Of a stretch of 64,000 nucleotides of DNA, positions 33,464 through 40,798 are shown piece by piece (the first letter of the stretch is position 1; each line of letters begins with the position of its first letter). Position numbers and translations under genes: made by a program. Below the pieces are notes generated by a model. That model saw nothing but the letters and a program-made list of their open reading frames with translations, did not search any database and was not told the DNA's origin. Origin of the DNA: Streptomyces lydicus (GTDB lineage: Bacteria > Actinomycetota > Actinomycetes > Streptomycetales > Streptomycetaceae); NCBI RefSeq assembly GCF_000717345.1, contig NZ_JNZA01000038.1, positions 11,358 to 75,357 on the forward strand, in the 5' to 3' direction.

Positions 33464-33583
33464 TACCTCTCCCGTTTGTTGCCTGGTGGTGATACCCCGC
33501 TCGTGGGGGTCCCCCGGTGTCGGGCTCCGGCGGCGGCGTGCAGGCCGTCCCCTGCCTGTGCGCAGCGCGGCCGCCGGAGCCCT

Positions 33584-33635
33584 GGGGTCCGGTCCGGGGC
33601 GCGTCTCCGCTCGACGCGCGCCCCGGTCCGGGGTC
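33584..33635 (-). terminator. large GC hairpin between fused MFS and YceI genes
   Basis: An imperfect 22-23 bp stem (plus-strand arms 33584-33605 and 33613-33635, with CCGGTCCGGGGCGCGTC-type sequence) encloses a 7-base loop. It may attenuate read-through into the YceI gene or stabilise the upstream message. Confidence 0.5.
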
Positions 33636-33671
33636 TTGCCGCCCCTGGGGGATGCCCAGGGGCTCGGGGGA

Positions 33672-36272
33672 TCAGTCCCCGGGGTGCGCGAGTTCGACGT
33701 CGTAGCCGTCGACCCCGCGGGCGTCGACCGCAAGGCCGGTGGCGACCGGCGGGTAGCCGCTCGCGATGACCGTGTAGTCGCCGGCGTCCAGGTCGGTGAA
33801 GGCGTACGCGCCGTCCTCCCCGGTCGTCGAGGTGGCCACGACGTTGCCCGCCGCGTCCACCAGCGTCACCCGCGCGTCGGGCAGCGGACGGCGGGTCCCG
33901 TTCGGACCGCCCGCCCGCACGACGCCCTGCACCCGCGCACCGGCCTGGAGCTCCACCTCGATGCGGGTGGTGCCCTGGCCGCCGACCTCGACCGGCAGTG
34001 CGGCCGGGCGGTGGGCGGGGGCGTTCACCGCGACGGTGTAGGTGCCGGGCGTCAGCTCGTCGAAGGCGAAGTAGCCCTCGGCGCCGGTCTTCCCGGTGGC
34101 CAGCACCTCACCGCGGACGTCGGTCACGACGACCATCGCACCGTCGACCGGCTCACCGGTGACCGCGCTGCGGATCTGGCCGCCGAGGCCGCTGGTCCCG
34201 CTGAGCAGGATGTCGTAGCCGTACGGCGAGTCACCGACGACGACCGTGGCCGCCTGCGGCTGGTGCCCGTCGGCCGCCGCGATCAGGACGTAGGACCCCG
34301 CGCCGGGGGCACCGAGCACGTACGAACCGTTGGCCTGGGCGACCGCGCGGCCCAGCTGACGCCCGCTGAGCGAGATCAGCGTCACCGCGGACCGCGGCAC
34401 GGGGTGGCCCTCCGCGTTGCGCACGAAACCGTGGACCGACGGGCCCGCCGGGGTGGCGTCGCCGCCGCCCGCCGAGGCGTACGCGGCCAGCGGCTGGGGG
34501 GCCGTCGCGGCGGCCGGCTGCGCCCAGGAGGGCGTGTGCGGGTCGTCGTCCGTGGGCACCGAGGGGGCGCCCACCAGCGCCGGCTCCAGCTCCTCGACCG
34601 GCGCCGCGGCGACGGCCTCCGACGACGCGGCCGCGGGGGCCGCGCCGGCCGCGGCCGGCTCCGCGCTCTGGTCCAGTCCGCCACGCGTCTTCAACGCGAC
34701 CTCCTTGATGAACAGGGTGAAGAGGAAGGCGAGCAGCGCGCAGGGCGCCGCGTACAGGAAGACATCGCCGACGCCGTGGCCGTACGCGCTCTCCATGACG
34801 GTGCGCAGCGGCGCCGGGAGGGCGTCCAGGTCCGGGATGCCGCCGCCGCTGTTGCCGGCGCCGTGGGCGGCGGCCTTCGCGGCCTTGGGGCCGAGGTCGG
34901 CGAGGCCGTCCTTGACGTAGTGGGTGACCCGGTTGGCGAGCACCGCGCCGAGGGCCGAGACGCCCACCGCACCACCGAGGGAGCGGAAGAAGGTCACGAC
35001 GGACGAGGCGGAGCCGAGGTCCTGGGGGGCGACCTGGTTCTGGGTGGCCAGGACCAGGTTCTGCATCATCATGCCGATGCCGAGGCCCATCAGCGCCATG
35101 AAGATCGCGATGTGCCAGTACTCGGTGTCGTAACGGATGGTGCCCAGCAGGCCGAGGCCCGCGGTCACCAGCACGCCGCCGGCGACCAGCCAAGCCTTCC
35201 AGCGACCGGTCTTGGTGATGATCTGGCCCGAGACGGTCGACGAGATGAACAGACCACCGATCATCGGGATCGTCATCACACCGGACATCGTCGGCGACTT
35301 GCCGCGCGCCAGCTGGAAGTACTGGCTGAAGAAGACGGTGCCGGAGAACATCGCGATACCGACGAACAGCGAGGCCACCGAGGCCAGGGTGATCGTCTTG
35401 TTGCGGAACAGCCGCAACGGGATGATCGGCTCCTTGGCCTTGGTCTCGACGAACACGAAGATCGCGCCGAGGACCACCGCACCGCCGACCATCGCGGCGG
35501 TCTGCCACGACATCCAGTCGTACTTGTCGCCGGCCAGCGTCACCCACACCAGCAGCAGCGAGACCGCCGCACTGATGAAGAATGCGCCCGCCCAGTCGAC
35601 CTTGACGCCCTCGCGCTTGACGACGGGCAGCTTCAGGGTCTTCTGCAGCACGATCAGGGCGATCACCGCGAACGGCACACCCACGTAGAAGCACCAGCGC
35701 CAGCCGAGCCAGCTGGTGTCGGTGATGACGCCGCCGAGCAGCGGGCCGCCGACGGTGGCGACGGCGAAGGTGGCGCCGAGGTAGCCGCTGTAACGGCCGC
35801 GCTCACGCGGCGAGATCATCGCCGCCATCACGATCTGGGCCAGGGCGGACAGACCGCCCACGCCTATGCCCTGCACCACACGGCAGGCGATCAGCATGCC
35901 GGTGTTCTGCGAGAGCCCGGCGACGACCGACCCCGCGACGTAGATGACCAGCGCGAACTGCACCAGCAGCTTCTTGCTGAACAGGTCGGAGAGCTTGCCC
36001 CACAGGGGCGTGGTCGCGGTCATCGCCAGCAGCGAGGCGGTGACGACCCAGGTGTACGCGCTCTGCCCGCCGTCCAGGTCATGGATGATCTCGGGCAGCG
36101 CGTTCGACACGATCGTCGACGAAAGAATGGCGACGAACATACCGAGCAACAGCCCGGACAGCGCCTCCATGATCTGACGGTGCGTCATGGGCGCCCCGTT
36201 GGAGGCGCCGTGTCCGCCGCCTCCATGCTTGGCGTGGCCGCCCCGCACACCGGCTGGTGTGGTCGTAGCCAT
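33672..36272 (-). CDS. DHA2-family MFS exporter fused to three carboxypeptidase-regulatory-like domains
   Basis: The protein has 866 residues from ATG 36272 (AAGGAAC 5 bases upstream; ATG 36287 is an alternative). Residues about 30-535 are a 14-helix EmrB/QacA exporter with motif A WGKLSDLFSKKLL and motif C GATFAVATVGGPLLGG. A Pro/Ala linker follows, then three tandem beta-sandwich domains (about 615-690, 695-775, 785-865), each ending in a G-[ST]-Y-x-[LV]-x-[AV]-[SA] strand such as PGTYTVAVNAPAHRPA and AGDYTVIASGYPP. The usual family length is about 500. The tail may bind a wall component or cap the pump. It lies 11 bases after the MarR gene. Confidence 0.92.
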   Translation of the reverse strand: MATTTPAGVRGGHAKHGGGGHGASNGAPMTHRQIMEALSGLLLGMFVAILSSTIVSNALPEIIHDLDGGQSAYTWVVTASLLAMTATTPLWGKLSDLFSKKLLVQFALVIYVAGSVVAGLSQNTGMLIACRVVQGIGVGGLSALAQIVMAAMISPRERGRYSGYLGATFAVATVGGPLLGGVITDTSWLGWRWCFYVGVPFAVIALIVLQKTLKLPVVKREGVKVDWAGAFFISAAVSLLLVWVTLAGDKYDWMSWQTAAMVGGAVVLGAIFVFVETKAKEPIIPLRLFRNKTITLASVASLFVGIAMFSGTVFFSQYFQLARGKSPTMSGVMTIPMIGGLFISSTVSGQIITKTGRWKAWLVAGGVLVTAGLGLLGTIRYDTEYWHIAIFMALMGLGIGMMMQNLVLATQNQVAPQDLGSASSVVTFFRSLGGAVGVSALGAVLANRVTHYVKDGLADLGPKAAKAAAHGAGNSGGGIPDLDALPAPLRTVMESAYGHGVGDVFLYAAPCALLAFLFTLFIKEVALKTRGGLDQSAEPAAAGAAPAAASSEAVAAAPVEELEPALVGAPSVPTDDDPHTPSWAQPAAATAPQPLAAYASAGGGDATPAGPSVHGFVRNAEGHPVPRSAVTLISLSGRQLGRAVAQANGSYVLGAPGAGSYVLIAAADGHQPQAATVVVGDSPYGYDILLSGTSGLGGQIRSAVTGEPVDGAMVVVTDVRGEVLATGKTGAEGYFAFDELTPGTYTVAVNAPAHRPAALPVEVGGQGTTRIEVELQAGARVQGVVRAGGPNGTRRPLPDARVTLVDAAGNVVATSTTGEDGAYAFTDLDAGDYTVIASGYPPVATGLAVDARGVDGYDVELAHPGD

Positions 36273-36283
36273 GTAGTTCCTTT

Positions 36284-36787
36284 TCATCCTGCGGGTGTAC
36301 GGGTGGTGGAGTCGTGGTGCGGCGCCCGGGCGCCGGAGTCGTGGTGCGCTCCCCGGGTCCGGCAGTCGCCGAAGCTCGTACGGAGCCGGGCGAGCAGCTC
36401 GATGAGGTGACCGACGTCGCTGTCGGTCCAGTCGTCCAGATACCGGGCGAGCGTGGCGGTGTAGCGCTCGGCGAGCTCCTCCAGGAGCTCCTGCCCGCTC
36501 GGCGTCAGGCGCAGCAGCCGCGACCGCTTGTCCGCCGGGTCGGGCTTCCGCTCGATCCAGCCGCGCTCGCAGACGTGCGCGACGTGCCGGCTGGTCACCG
36601 ACATGTCGATCGCCAGCAGCTCGGCGAGCTGACTCATCCGCATCTCGCCGTGCCGGTCGAGCAGGGTCAGCACCCCGGCCGAGGCGGGCGGGCAGTCCTG
36701 GGGCAGGATTCGGCCCATCTCACGCTTGACGGCGCCGATGGCGCTGAGTTGCCTGGCCAGCTCCTCGTACTGACTGTGAGCGGCCAC
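36284..36787 (-). CDS. MarR-family transcriptional regulator
   Basis: The protein has 167 residues from GTG 36787, with GGAGGA 4 bases upstream; ATG 36826 is an alternative that would add 13 residues. The winged helix is MRMSQLAELLAIDMSVTSRH plus VCERGWIERKPDPADKRSRLLRL, whose DxRS-R wing is diagnostic of MarR. It heads an operon with the fused exporter and YceI protein and probably represses it through paired TTGC-N5-GCAA sites at 36846-36887 until a phenolic or antibiotic ligand binds. The C-terminus has a His/Arg-rich tail. Confidence 0.92.
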   Translation of the reverse strand: MAAHSQYEELARQLSAIGAVKREMGRILPQDCPPASAGVLTLLDRHGEMRMSQLAELLAIDMSVTSRHVAHVCERGWIERKPDPADKRSRLLRLTPSGQELLEELAERYTATLARYLDDWTDSDVGHLIELLARLRTSFGDCRTRGAHHDSGARAPHHDSTTRTPAG

Positions 36788-36845
36788 CGGCTCCTCCACA
36801 CCTCTCCGTACGCCTCGATCGGACATCCCGATCGCCCATCTTTTG

Positions 36846-36887
36846 TTGCTTGGGGCAACCATAAGCAAGGTTGGTTGCTGAAGGCAA
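36846..36887 (-). promoter_or_regulatory. MarR operon promoter with two TTGC-N5-GCAA operators
   Basis: On the minus strand TTGCCT (36887-36882) and TATGGT (36863-36858) are spaced by 18 bases. TTGC-N5-GCAA palindromes lie at 36875-36887, over the -35 box, and at 36846-36858, just after the -10. The 29-bp centre spacing puts them on nearly the same face of the helix, ideal for repression by the MarR dimer. Confidence 0.62.
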
Positions 36888-37120
36888 ACGAATGGGTGGT
36901 GGATGCAGGTAAAGGAACCCCAAAGCCTGGCTCGATATCGAGTCAATCCCGCTATGGCCCCACGTAAAGCCGCAGGTCCAGGCCACGCCCGCAGGCCGGG
37001 AGAAATCGGCCACCAGTGGTGCACCTCACGCACCACGCCCGTATTTCCACGCCCCGCGGCGTCGCTCCATACGTGCCCCAGGGGTGCCCCCGGGCCCCCG
37101 GTTCGCTAGGGTCCTTCCCC

Positions 37121-37339
37121 ATGGCGACCAACCCGCAGAACCAGGCCGAGGGCAACTACGACCCGGCGGGCAGCACGCAGATGTTCCGGGCCTTCGTGGA
37201 CGAGGGCGGCACCCCCCAGACCGGCAGCCGTCGCGCCCCGGCACCCCAGCAGTCGGCCGGCCCCCGCGTGGGCCTCATCGTCGGCGTGATCGTCGCCCTC
37301 CTGGTCGTCGCGGGCGCCGCCTGGCTGGCGCTGGCGTAG
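37121..37339 (+). CDS. small single-pass membrane protein
   Basis: The protein has 72 residues. A soluble Gln/Gly-rich N-terminus (NPQNQAEGNYDPAGSTQMF) precedes one C-terminal membrane helix (VGLIVGVIVALLVVAGAAWLALA). A terminator hairpin follows 30 bases after the stop. No family function is known to me; it looks like a conserved streptomycete tail-anchored protein. It is divergent from the MarR operon. Confidence 0.75.
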   Translation: MATNPQNQAEGNYDPAGSTQMFRAFVDEGGTPQTGSRRAPAPQQSAGPRVGLIVGVIVALLVVAGAAWLALA

Positions 37340-37369
37340 CCCCTCCTCCCCACCCTCTGTACGCGTACG

Positions 37370-37396
37370 GGGCCCGGCATCACCGATGCCGGGCCC
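37370..37396. terminator. bidirectional terminator between convergent genes
   Basis: A perfect 12-bp inverted repeat, GGGCCCGGCATC with loop ACC, lies between the small membrane protein and the convergent small-protein operon. A mutated copy, with the adjoining gene end, recurs at 40672. Confidence 0.85.
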
Positions 37397-37407
37397 TTGA
37401 TCGTTCG

Positions 37408-37710
37408 CTACGCCGTGCGCCCGCCCCTGCTCTCGGCGACCCGCAGCGCGTCCCGCAGCGCCTCGCTCAGCCTGCGGACACAGAACCGGAGTTCGCCGGG
37501 CGGTGTCACTCCCGGGTTCCGCAGCAGCTCGACCGCGTGCGCCAGCACCTCCTCGCCCGTGGAGAGTTGGGCCTCCTCCATGTCGTCGGCCAGGCGGGCC
37601 AGATAACCGCCCTCCTCCGCATCGGTGGAGAGGTAACACCGCTGCCCGTTCGGCCCCGGCCAGGGCAGCAGCCGCAGCCCGCTCACCTCGGAGCGGTCGG
37701 AGGCGGTCAC
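37408..37710 (-). CDS. small helical protein, last gene of second XRE-TPR operon
   Basis: The protein has 100 residues from GTG 37710, which overlaps the preceding TGA (GTGA) and has AAGGGAAG upstream. A short beta N-terminus (LRLLPWPGPNGQRCYLS) leads to helices (YLARLADDMEEAQLSTG, EEVLAHAVELLRN, RFCVRRLSEALRDAL). The helical half matches in position and pattern the island protein at 10067-10327. Function is unknown. The gene end plus terminator is duplicated at 40672-40740. Confidence 0.72.
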   Translation of the reverse strand: MTASDRSEVSGLRLLPWPGPNGQRCYLSTDAEEGGYLARLADDMEEAQLSTGEEVLAHAVELLRNPGVTPPGELRFCVRRLSEALRDALRVAESRGGRTA

Positions 37711-37802
37711 CGACCACTTCCCTTGGTCCCGATTGCGAGAACGAGCGTGCCGGCGCCCAGGAACGTCAAGCACTGCGCGGCCCGCCGCTGTCGAGGGCTC
37801 AT
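37707..37802 (-). CDS. 31-residue membrane peptide
   Basis: This tiny gene has ATGA and GTGA overlaps on both sides, which strongly supports translation. The peptide MSPRQRRAAQCLTFLGAG then TLVLAIGTKGSGR is a basic start, one hydrophobic segment and a basic end. It occupies the same position as the 76-residue membrane protein at 10317-10547, whose start (MSRRQTRE) is similar. It may anchor or regulate the neighbouring proteins, or act as a membrane-active peptide. Confidence 0.65.
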   Translation of the reverse strand: MSPRQRRAAQCLTFLGAGTLVLAIGTKGSGR

Positions 37803-38191
37803 GACTGCCTCCCCACCAGCACGGCGCGGAGGGTGTGCCGGTCGCTCTCGCCAAACGTGGTCATCGTGTAGCCGCCAACCTGGATGATGCGCTGCTGCAA
37901 CATCAGACGGTGGGTGTCGTCGCTGGCCAAACGACCCCAGTTGTGGACCAGGCACAGCACCTCGCGGTACCCCCTTGCCTCCCGCATCGCCGCGGCCATG
38001 GCGGTCAGTGCGGGGCGGTGCGCGCTGAGCGCGTCGGGCCCCAGGTCGCGCCACGGGCTGTGGCCTGCGAGTGCCCAGCCCATACGGTCAACGTAGGTGT
38101 GGCAGCCGAGCAGCCGGCTGCGGAGGTCTCGTTGATTCCGGCTGGCGCACCGGTCGTAGAGGAACACCAACGGGGCCATTTCGTCGCTCAT
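37799..38191 (-). CDS. resolvase-fold protein without DNA-binding domain (second copy)
   Basis: This 130-residue protein starts at ATG 38191, overlapping the upstream stop (ATGA). LVFLYDRCASRN resembles the first strand and nucleophile loop of serine recombinases. HRPALTAMAAAMREARGYREVLCL matches the conserved Arg helix and following strand, then HNWGRLASDD replaces the DRLSR motif. There is no helix-turn-helix tail. It has the same overall length and operon place as 10547-10915, with low sequence identity. A non-catalytic partner role seems more likely than recombination. Confidence 0.68.
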   Translation of the reverse strand: MSDEMAPLVFLYDRCASRNQRDLRSRLLGCHTYVDRMGWALAGHSPWRDLGPDALSAHRPALTAMAAAMREARGYREVLCLVHNWGRLASDDTHRLMLQQRIIQVGGYTMTTFGESDRHTLRAVLVGRQS

Positions 38192-38565
38192 GAGCGGGCC
38201 TCCACCGAGTGCCGAGCGAGGAGCCATTGGCAGTCCCGGGCGAGCCGTTGAACCTGGACGTGCGCGGAGAGCGGGAGCGAGGCGAGCGGGCGGCGGAACT
38301 GCCGCTCGATGCTGCCCAGCCGCGTCGCCGCCTGTTGGGCCTCGATCGTTCCGCGCCCCAGCTGCGAGGCTCTCTGGCGCGCCTCGATCAGGAGGAGCGC
38401 GATGTGCCCGCGCAGTGTCTCCGCGAGCCCCGCCATTTCGTCCGGATCGATCGGTCCGGAGCCGGTGCGCAGCGCGCCGTGGATCGTCTCGCTGATGGTT
38501 TCCCAGTCGATCGGGGCAGTCCCGTCCGCAGGTTGCGTCGCCGGCCGTAAACGCTCGGTGTCCAT
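38188..38565 (-). CDS. DUF6415-like helical protein
   Basis: The protein has 125 residues from ATG 38565, without a strong Shine-Dalgarno. The segment LAETLRGHIALLLIEARQRA and the C-terminal RLARDCQWLLARH resemble DUF6415, a family found beside actinobacterial regulators and some biosynthetic clusters, with no established activity. This is the first gene after the XRE-TPR stop, 56 bases downstream across a perfect inverted repeat, and it is translationally coupled to the resolvase-like gene. The island module has no obvious counterpart of this protein. Confidence 0.65.
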   Translation of the reverse strand: MDTERLRPATQPADGTAPIDWETISETIHGALRTGSGPIDPDEMAGLAETLRGHIALLLIEARQRASQLGRGTIEAQQAATRLGSIERQFRRPLASLPLSAHVQVQRLARDCQWLLARHSVEARS

Positions 38566-38593
38566 GCGGAGACCGTAGAAGTACGGGAACCAG

Positions 38594-38620
38594 AGAGGGG
38601 ACACAGATCGTGTCCCCTCT
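38594..38620. repeat. perfect 11-bp inverted repeat between regulator and small-protein operon
   Basis: AGAGGGGACAC and its complement flank AGATC. It lies 1 base after the XRE-TPR stop codon and 28 bases before the next start. It could be the terminator of the regulator gene, or, given its symmetry and position over the next promoter, an operator of that regulator. Confidence 0.7.
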
Positions 38621-38621
38621 G

Positions 38622-39872
38622 TCATGCCGCCAGAAGACCGATCCTCGCTGCGAGTTCGCACGCCCGCCGACGCCGGCCCGGCGACGCTGCCTCGGTCTCC
38701 TCCAGCACGATCCGGCGCGCGTACCCGTTGTACCGAATCGTCTCCGGCGCGGCCTCAAACGCCTGATTCAGCGTGGCCAGGGCCACGTCCGGCTGTCCGT
38801 CGAGCTGGTAGCCACGGGCCTGCTCGATCCGGTGCCGGGCCCGCCGCGGCCGGGACGGGATCACCGACGCCTCGGCCCGGGCTGCCTGCCGCACCGACTC
38901 GCCGCCAGAGTGCAGCTCGACCGCGATGGTGACAGCGTGCGCACCCATCACCGCCCGCGAAAAGCTGGTCACCGCGTGGAAGTACCCCGCGGGTAGAGCC
39001 TTGGCAGTCTTCTCTGCCTGGTCCCAATACCGCCACGCGGTCCCCGGGTCACCGCGTCGTGCTGCCGTATAGCCGGCCTCGAACTGCAAAGCGCCGGTGA
39101 TCGCGCGCACGTCGTCGGTGGCGTCCTCCCACAGGGGATCGAGGTAGCGCAGCGTCGACGCGGTCACCTCGTCCGCGGCGTCGAAGTGCGAGGGGCCCGA
39201 GTCGCGGTGCGCCTGCGCGGTGAGCCACGCAGCGACACCGATGGTGTGCGGATCCTCGGACTCCTGCGCGGCCACCAGGCTCCGCTCAGCCACTCGCCAC
39301 AGCAGCGCCGCATCCGGCTGATAAGCGATAAAGAACTGGCTGAGGCTGTAGACCTCGGACAGGGCCGCCTGCGCCGCACGTCGCTCCGCCGCAGAATCAG
39401 TCTGCCGCACCGCCAGTTGAGCGTCCCTGATCAGATCAGGCAGCAACGCGCCGATCACCTCGCGGTGGTTGGGCGCCGAATGCCGGGCCGACCACGCTCG
39501 CCCGAGCCGGGCCCGGATGTGGGCGGCCGATGGGGCAGGGCCGTCGGAGGGCCCGACAGGGTAGGCGTTCACCGCGTTCGCGACGGCAGCGAGCCGGGGG
39601 TGCCCGGGGCCGGCGAACAGGTCCACTCGCATGGTGGTGTATCCGGTGAGGTCTGCGAGGTCGCGCACGCGCAGGGCCTCGGCGATACGGAGAATCATCG
39701 CCAGCCCAGGCGTCTGCAACTGGCCGTTCTCGACCCGTTTCACCCAGGAAGGAGACATGTCGATGAGACCAGCGAGCACAACGCGGGACATGCCCCGGCG
39801 CTGGCGAAGGATCTGCATCCGCTTTCCGAAGGTCAACGGGGCGGCGTACGGGTCGGGGGTAGCATCGGACAT
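38622..39872 (-). CDS. XRE-family regulator with TPR-type C-terminal domain (second copy)
   Basis: The protein has 416 residues, with AGGGG 10 bases upstream of ATG 39872. The XRE helix-turn-helix is at about 15-70 (GKRMQILRQRRGMSRVVLAG, IDMSPSWVKRVENGQ). The rest is helical with TPR-like pairs (HIRARLGRAWSARH, FEAGYTAARRGDPGTAWRYW, EQARGYQLDGQPDVALATLN). It is followed on the same strand by the DUF6415-like, resolvase-fold, membrane-peptide and helical genes, mirroring the tRNA-Arg island, where the regulator is divergent instead. Ligand and targets are unknown. Confidence 0.88.
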   Translation of the reverse strand: MSDATPDPYAAPLTFGKRMQILRQRRGMSRVVLAGLIDMSPSWVKRVENGQLQTPGLAMILRIAEALRVRDLADLTGYTTMRVDLFAGPGHPRLAAVANAVNAYPVGPSDGPAPSAAHIRARLGRAWSARHSAPNHREVIGALLPDLIRDAQLAVRQTDSAAERRAAQAALSEVYSLSQFFIAYQPDAALLWRVAERSLVAAQESEDPHTIGVAAWLTAQAHRDSGPSHFDAADEVTASTLRYLDPLWEDATDDVRAITGALQFEAGYTAARRGDPGTAWRYWDQAEKTAKALPAGYFHAVTSFSRAVMGAHAVTIAVELHSGGESVRQAARAEASVIPSRPRRARHRIEQARGYQLDGQPDVALATLNQAFEAAPETIRYNGYARRIVLEETEAASPGRRRRACELAARIGLLAA

Positions 39873-40182
39873 GGCGGCCTTGCCCCTCTCTGAACAGCTC
39901 GACACTGCCAGGGTATGAGGCGAGGCCGATTCCGTGCGCCGAATGTCAGAGGCTCCCGGTGTGGGCCGAGCAGCAGGGCGAGTCCGGCTCCCCGACGAGG
40001 ACGCCTGAGTCAGGACACGACGAAGCGCCCCGCCTGTACACACGGCAGGGGCGGGGCATTGGTCATGCCCTCAGTTCTCTGGAAGGCGTTCGATGGAATG
40101 CCAACTCCTGGCGCTGTTAGGTATGTTCCGAGACGGGCACCCGATCAGATCCCAAAAACGGGGGCTACCCCCTGGTACCTCT
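39873..40182. other. intergenic between XRE-TPR regulator and first mini-GntR gene
   Basis: No gene is seen. The region must contain the promoter of the minus-strand regulator (near 39890-39930) and the upstream part of the GntR promoter. Confidence 0.4.
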
Positions 40183-40210
40183 CGCACCTCATGGGTGCGG
40201 TGCCTAGCTT
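40183..40210 (+). promoter_or_regulatory. leaderless promoter and inverted repeat of first mini-GntR gene
   Basis: CGCACC-TCATG-GGTGCG (40183-40199) precedes a TAGCTT -10 box (40205-40210) that ends 6 bases before GTG 40217. There is no Shine-Dalgarno sequence, so the message is probably leaderless and autorepressed. Confidence 0.45.
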
Positions 40211-40216
40211 GGGCAT

Positions 40217-40489
40217 GTGATCGAATTTGCTCCGGACCGGCCTCGCTGGCGTCAGGTCGCCGACATGATCCGCACGCGCATCGCCGACGGCAGCTACCCG
40301 CCCGGGACGCGCGTCCCCTCGGTGATCCAGCTTCAGGAAGAGTTCGGCATTGCCGACTCGACGAGCCAGAAAGTGAACAGCGGCCTCCGCGCCGAGGGCC
40401 TGATCTACACCGAACCCGGCATGGGCTCGTTCGTCGCGAAGAACGCCGCGGAGATCCTCAAGGCGGCGGGCGACGACTCGCGGTACTGA
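40217..40489 (+). CDS. mini-GntR regulator (DNA-binding domain only)
   Basis: The protein has 90 residues from GTG 40217. It is a bare GntR winged helix: WRQVADMIRTRIADGSYPPG, RVPSVIQLQEEFGIADSTSQ, LRAEGLIYTEPGMGSFVAK. No effector-binding domain follows, only a short acidic helix (NAAEILKAAGDDSRY). Members of this size occur on Streptomyces plasmids and integrative elements as KorSA-like repressors. A paralogue starts 582 bases downstream; their last 77 coding bases are nearly identical, which points to recent duplication or gene conversion. Confidence 0.88.
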   Translation: MIEFAPDRPRWRQVADMIRTRIADGSYPPGTRVPSVIQLQEEFGIADSTSQKVNSGLRAEGLIYTEPGMGSFVAKNAAEILKAAGDDSRY

Positions 40490-40671
40490 GCCCGTCTTCA
40501 AAAGAGGGTCGGCCGACCCTCGAAACGAGACCTTGCTAGCCCGCCATTGGTGGCACGGGTGCGGCCGTAGTGGCGCCAGGGGTCTGAGGTGGTGTTCTCC
40601 GCCCGATCCTGACGGTGCGCGGCCTGGCCGGCAAGCCGGTTCGGTGAAATCTCCTGCACCTGCGGCCGGGT

Positions 40672-40740
40672 ATCACCGCTGCCGGGCCCTTGATCGTTCG
40701 CTGGGCCGTGCGCCCGTCCTGCTCTCGGTGACCCTCGAAC
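40672..40740. pseudogene. remnant copy of operon end and terminator (duplicate of 37378-37443)
   Basis: TCACCG-C-TGCCGGGCCC, then TTGATCGTTCGCT and the following bases match 37380-37443 at most positions. That is the terminator half plus the last codons of the 100-residue helical protein gene. It is a broken duplicate with no start. It shows that a second copy of the module end once stood here, or that the two sites are imperfect repeats flanking 37.4-40.7 kb. Confidence 0.6.
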
Positions 40741-40785
40741 CTGTCTGCAGTCCCAGTCCCCTACGCCTCTGTAACTATCCGTGGG

Positions 40786-40798
40786 TACAGTCCCGTTC
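40786..40798 (+). promoter_or_regulatory. leaderless -10 region of second mini-GntR gene
   Basis: TACAGT (40786-40791) ends 7 bases before GTG 40799, with no Shine-Dalgarno. The spacing is nearly the same as at the first mini-GntR gene. TGTA...TACA symmetry (40769-40789) around it may be an operator. Confidence 0.4.

Noticed and set aside
32336-33769. Plus-strand open frame opposite the YceI-fusion gene
   Set aside because: Antisense shadow: Asp/Val/Arg-rich without domains, while the minus strand carries a clear YceI domain and GGGAGAGG start.
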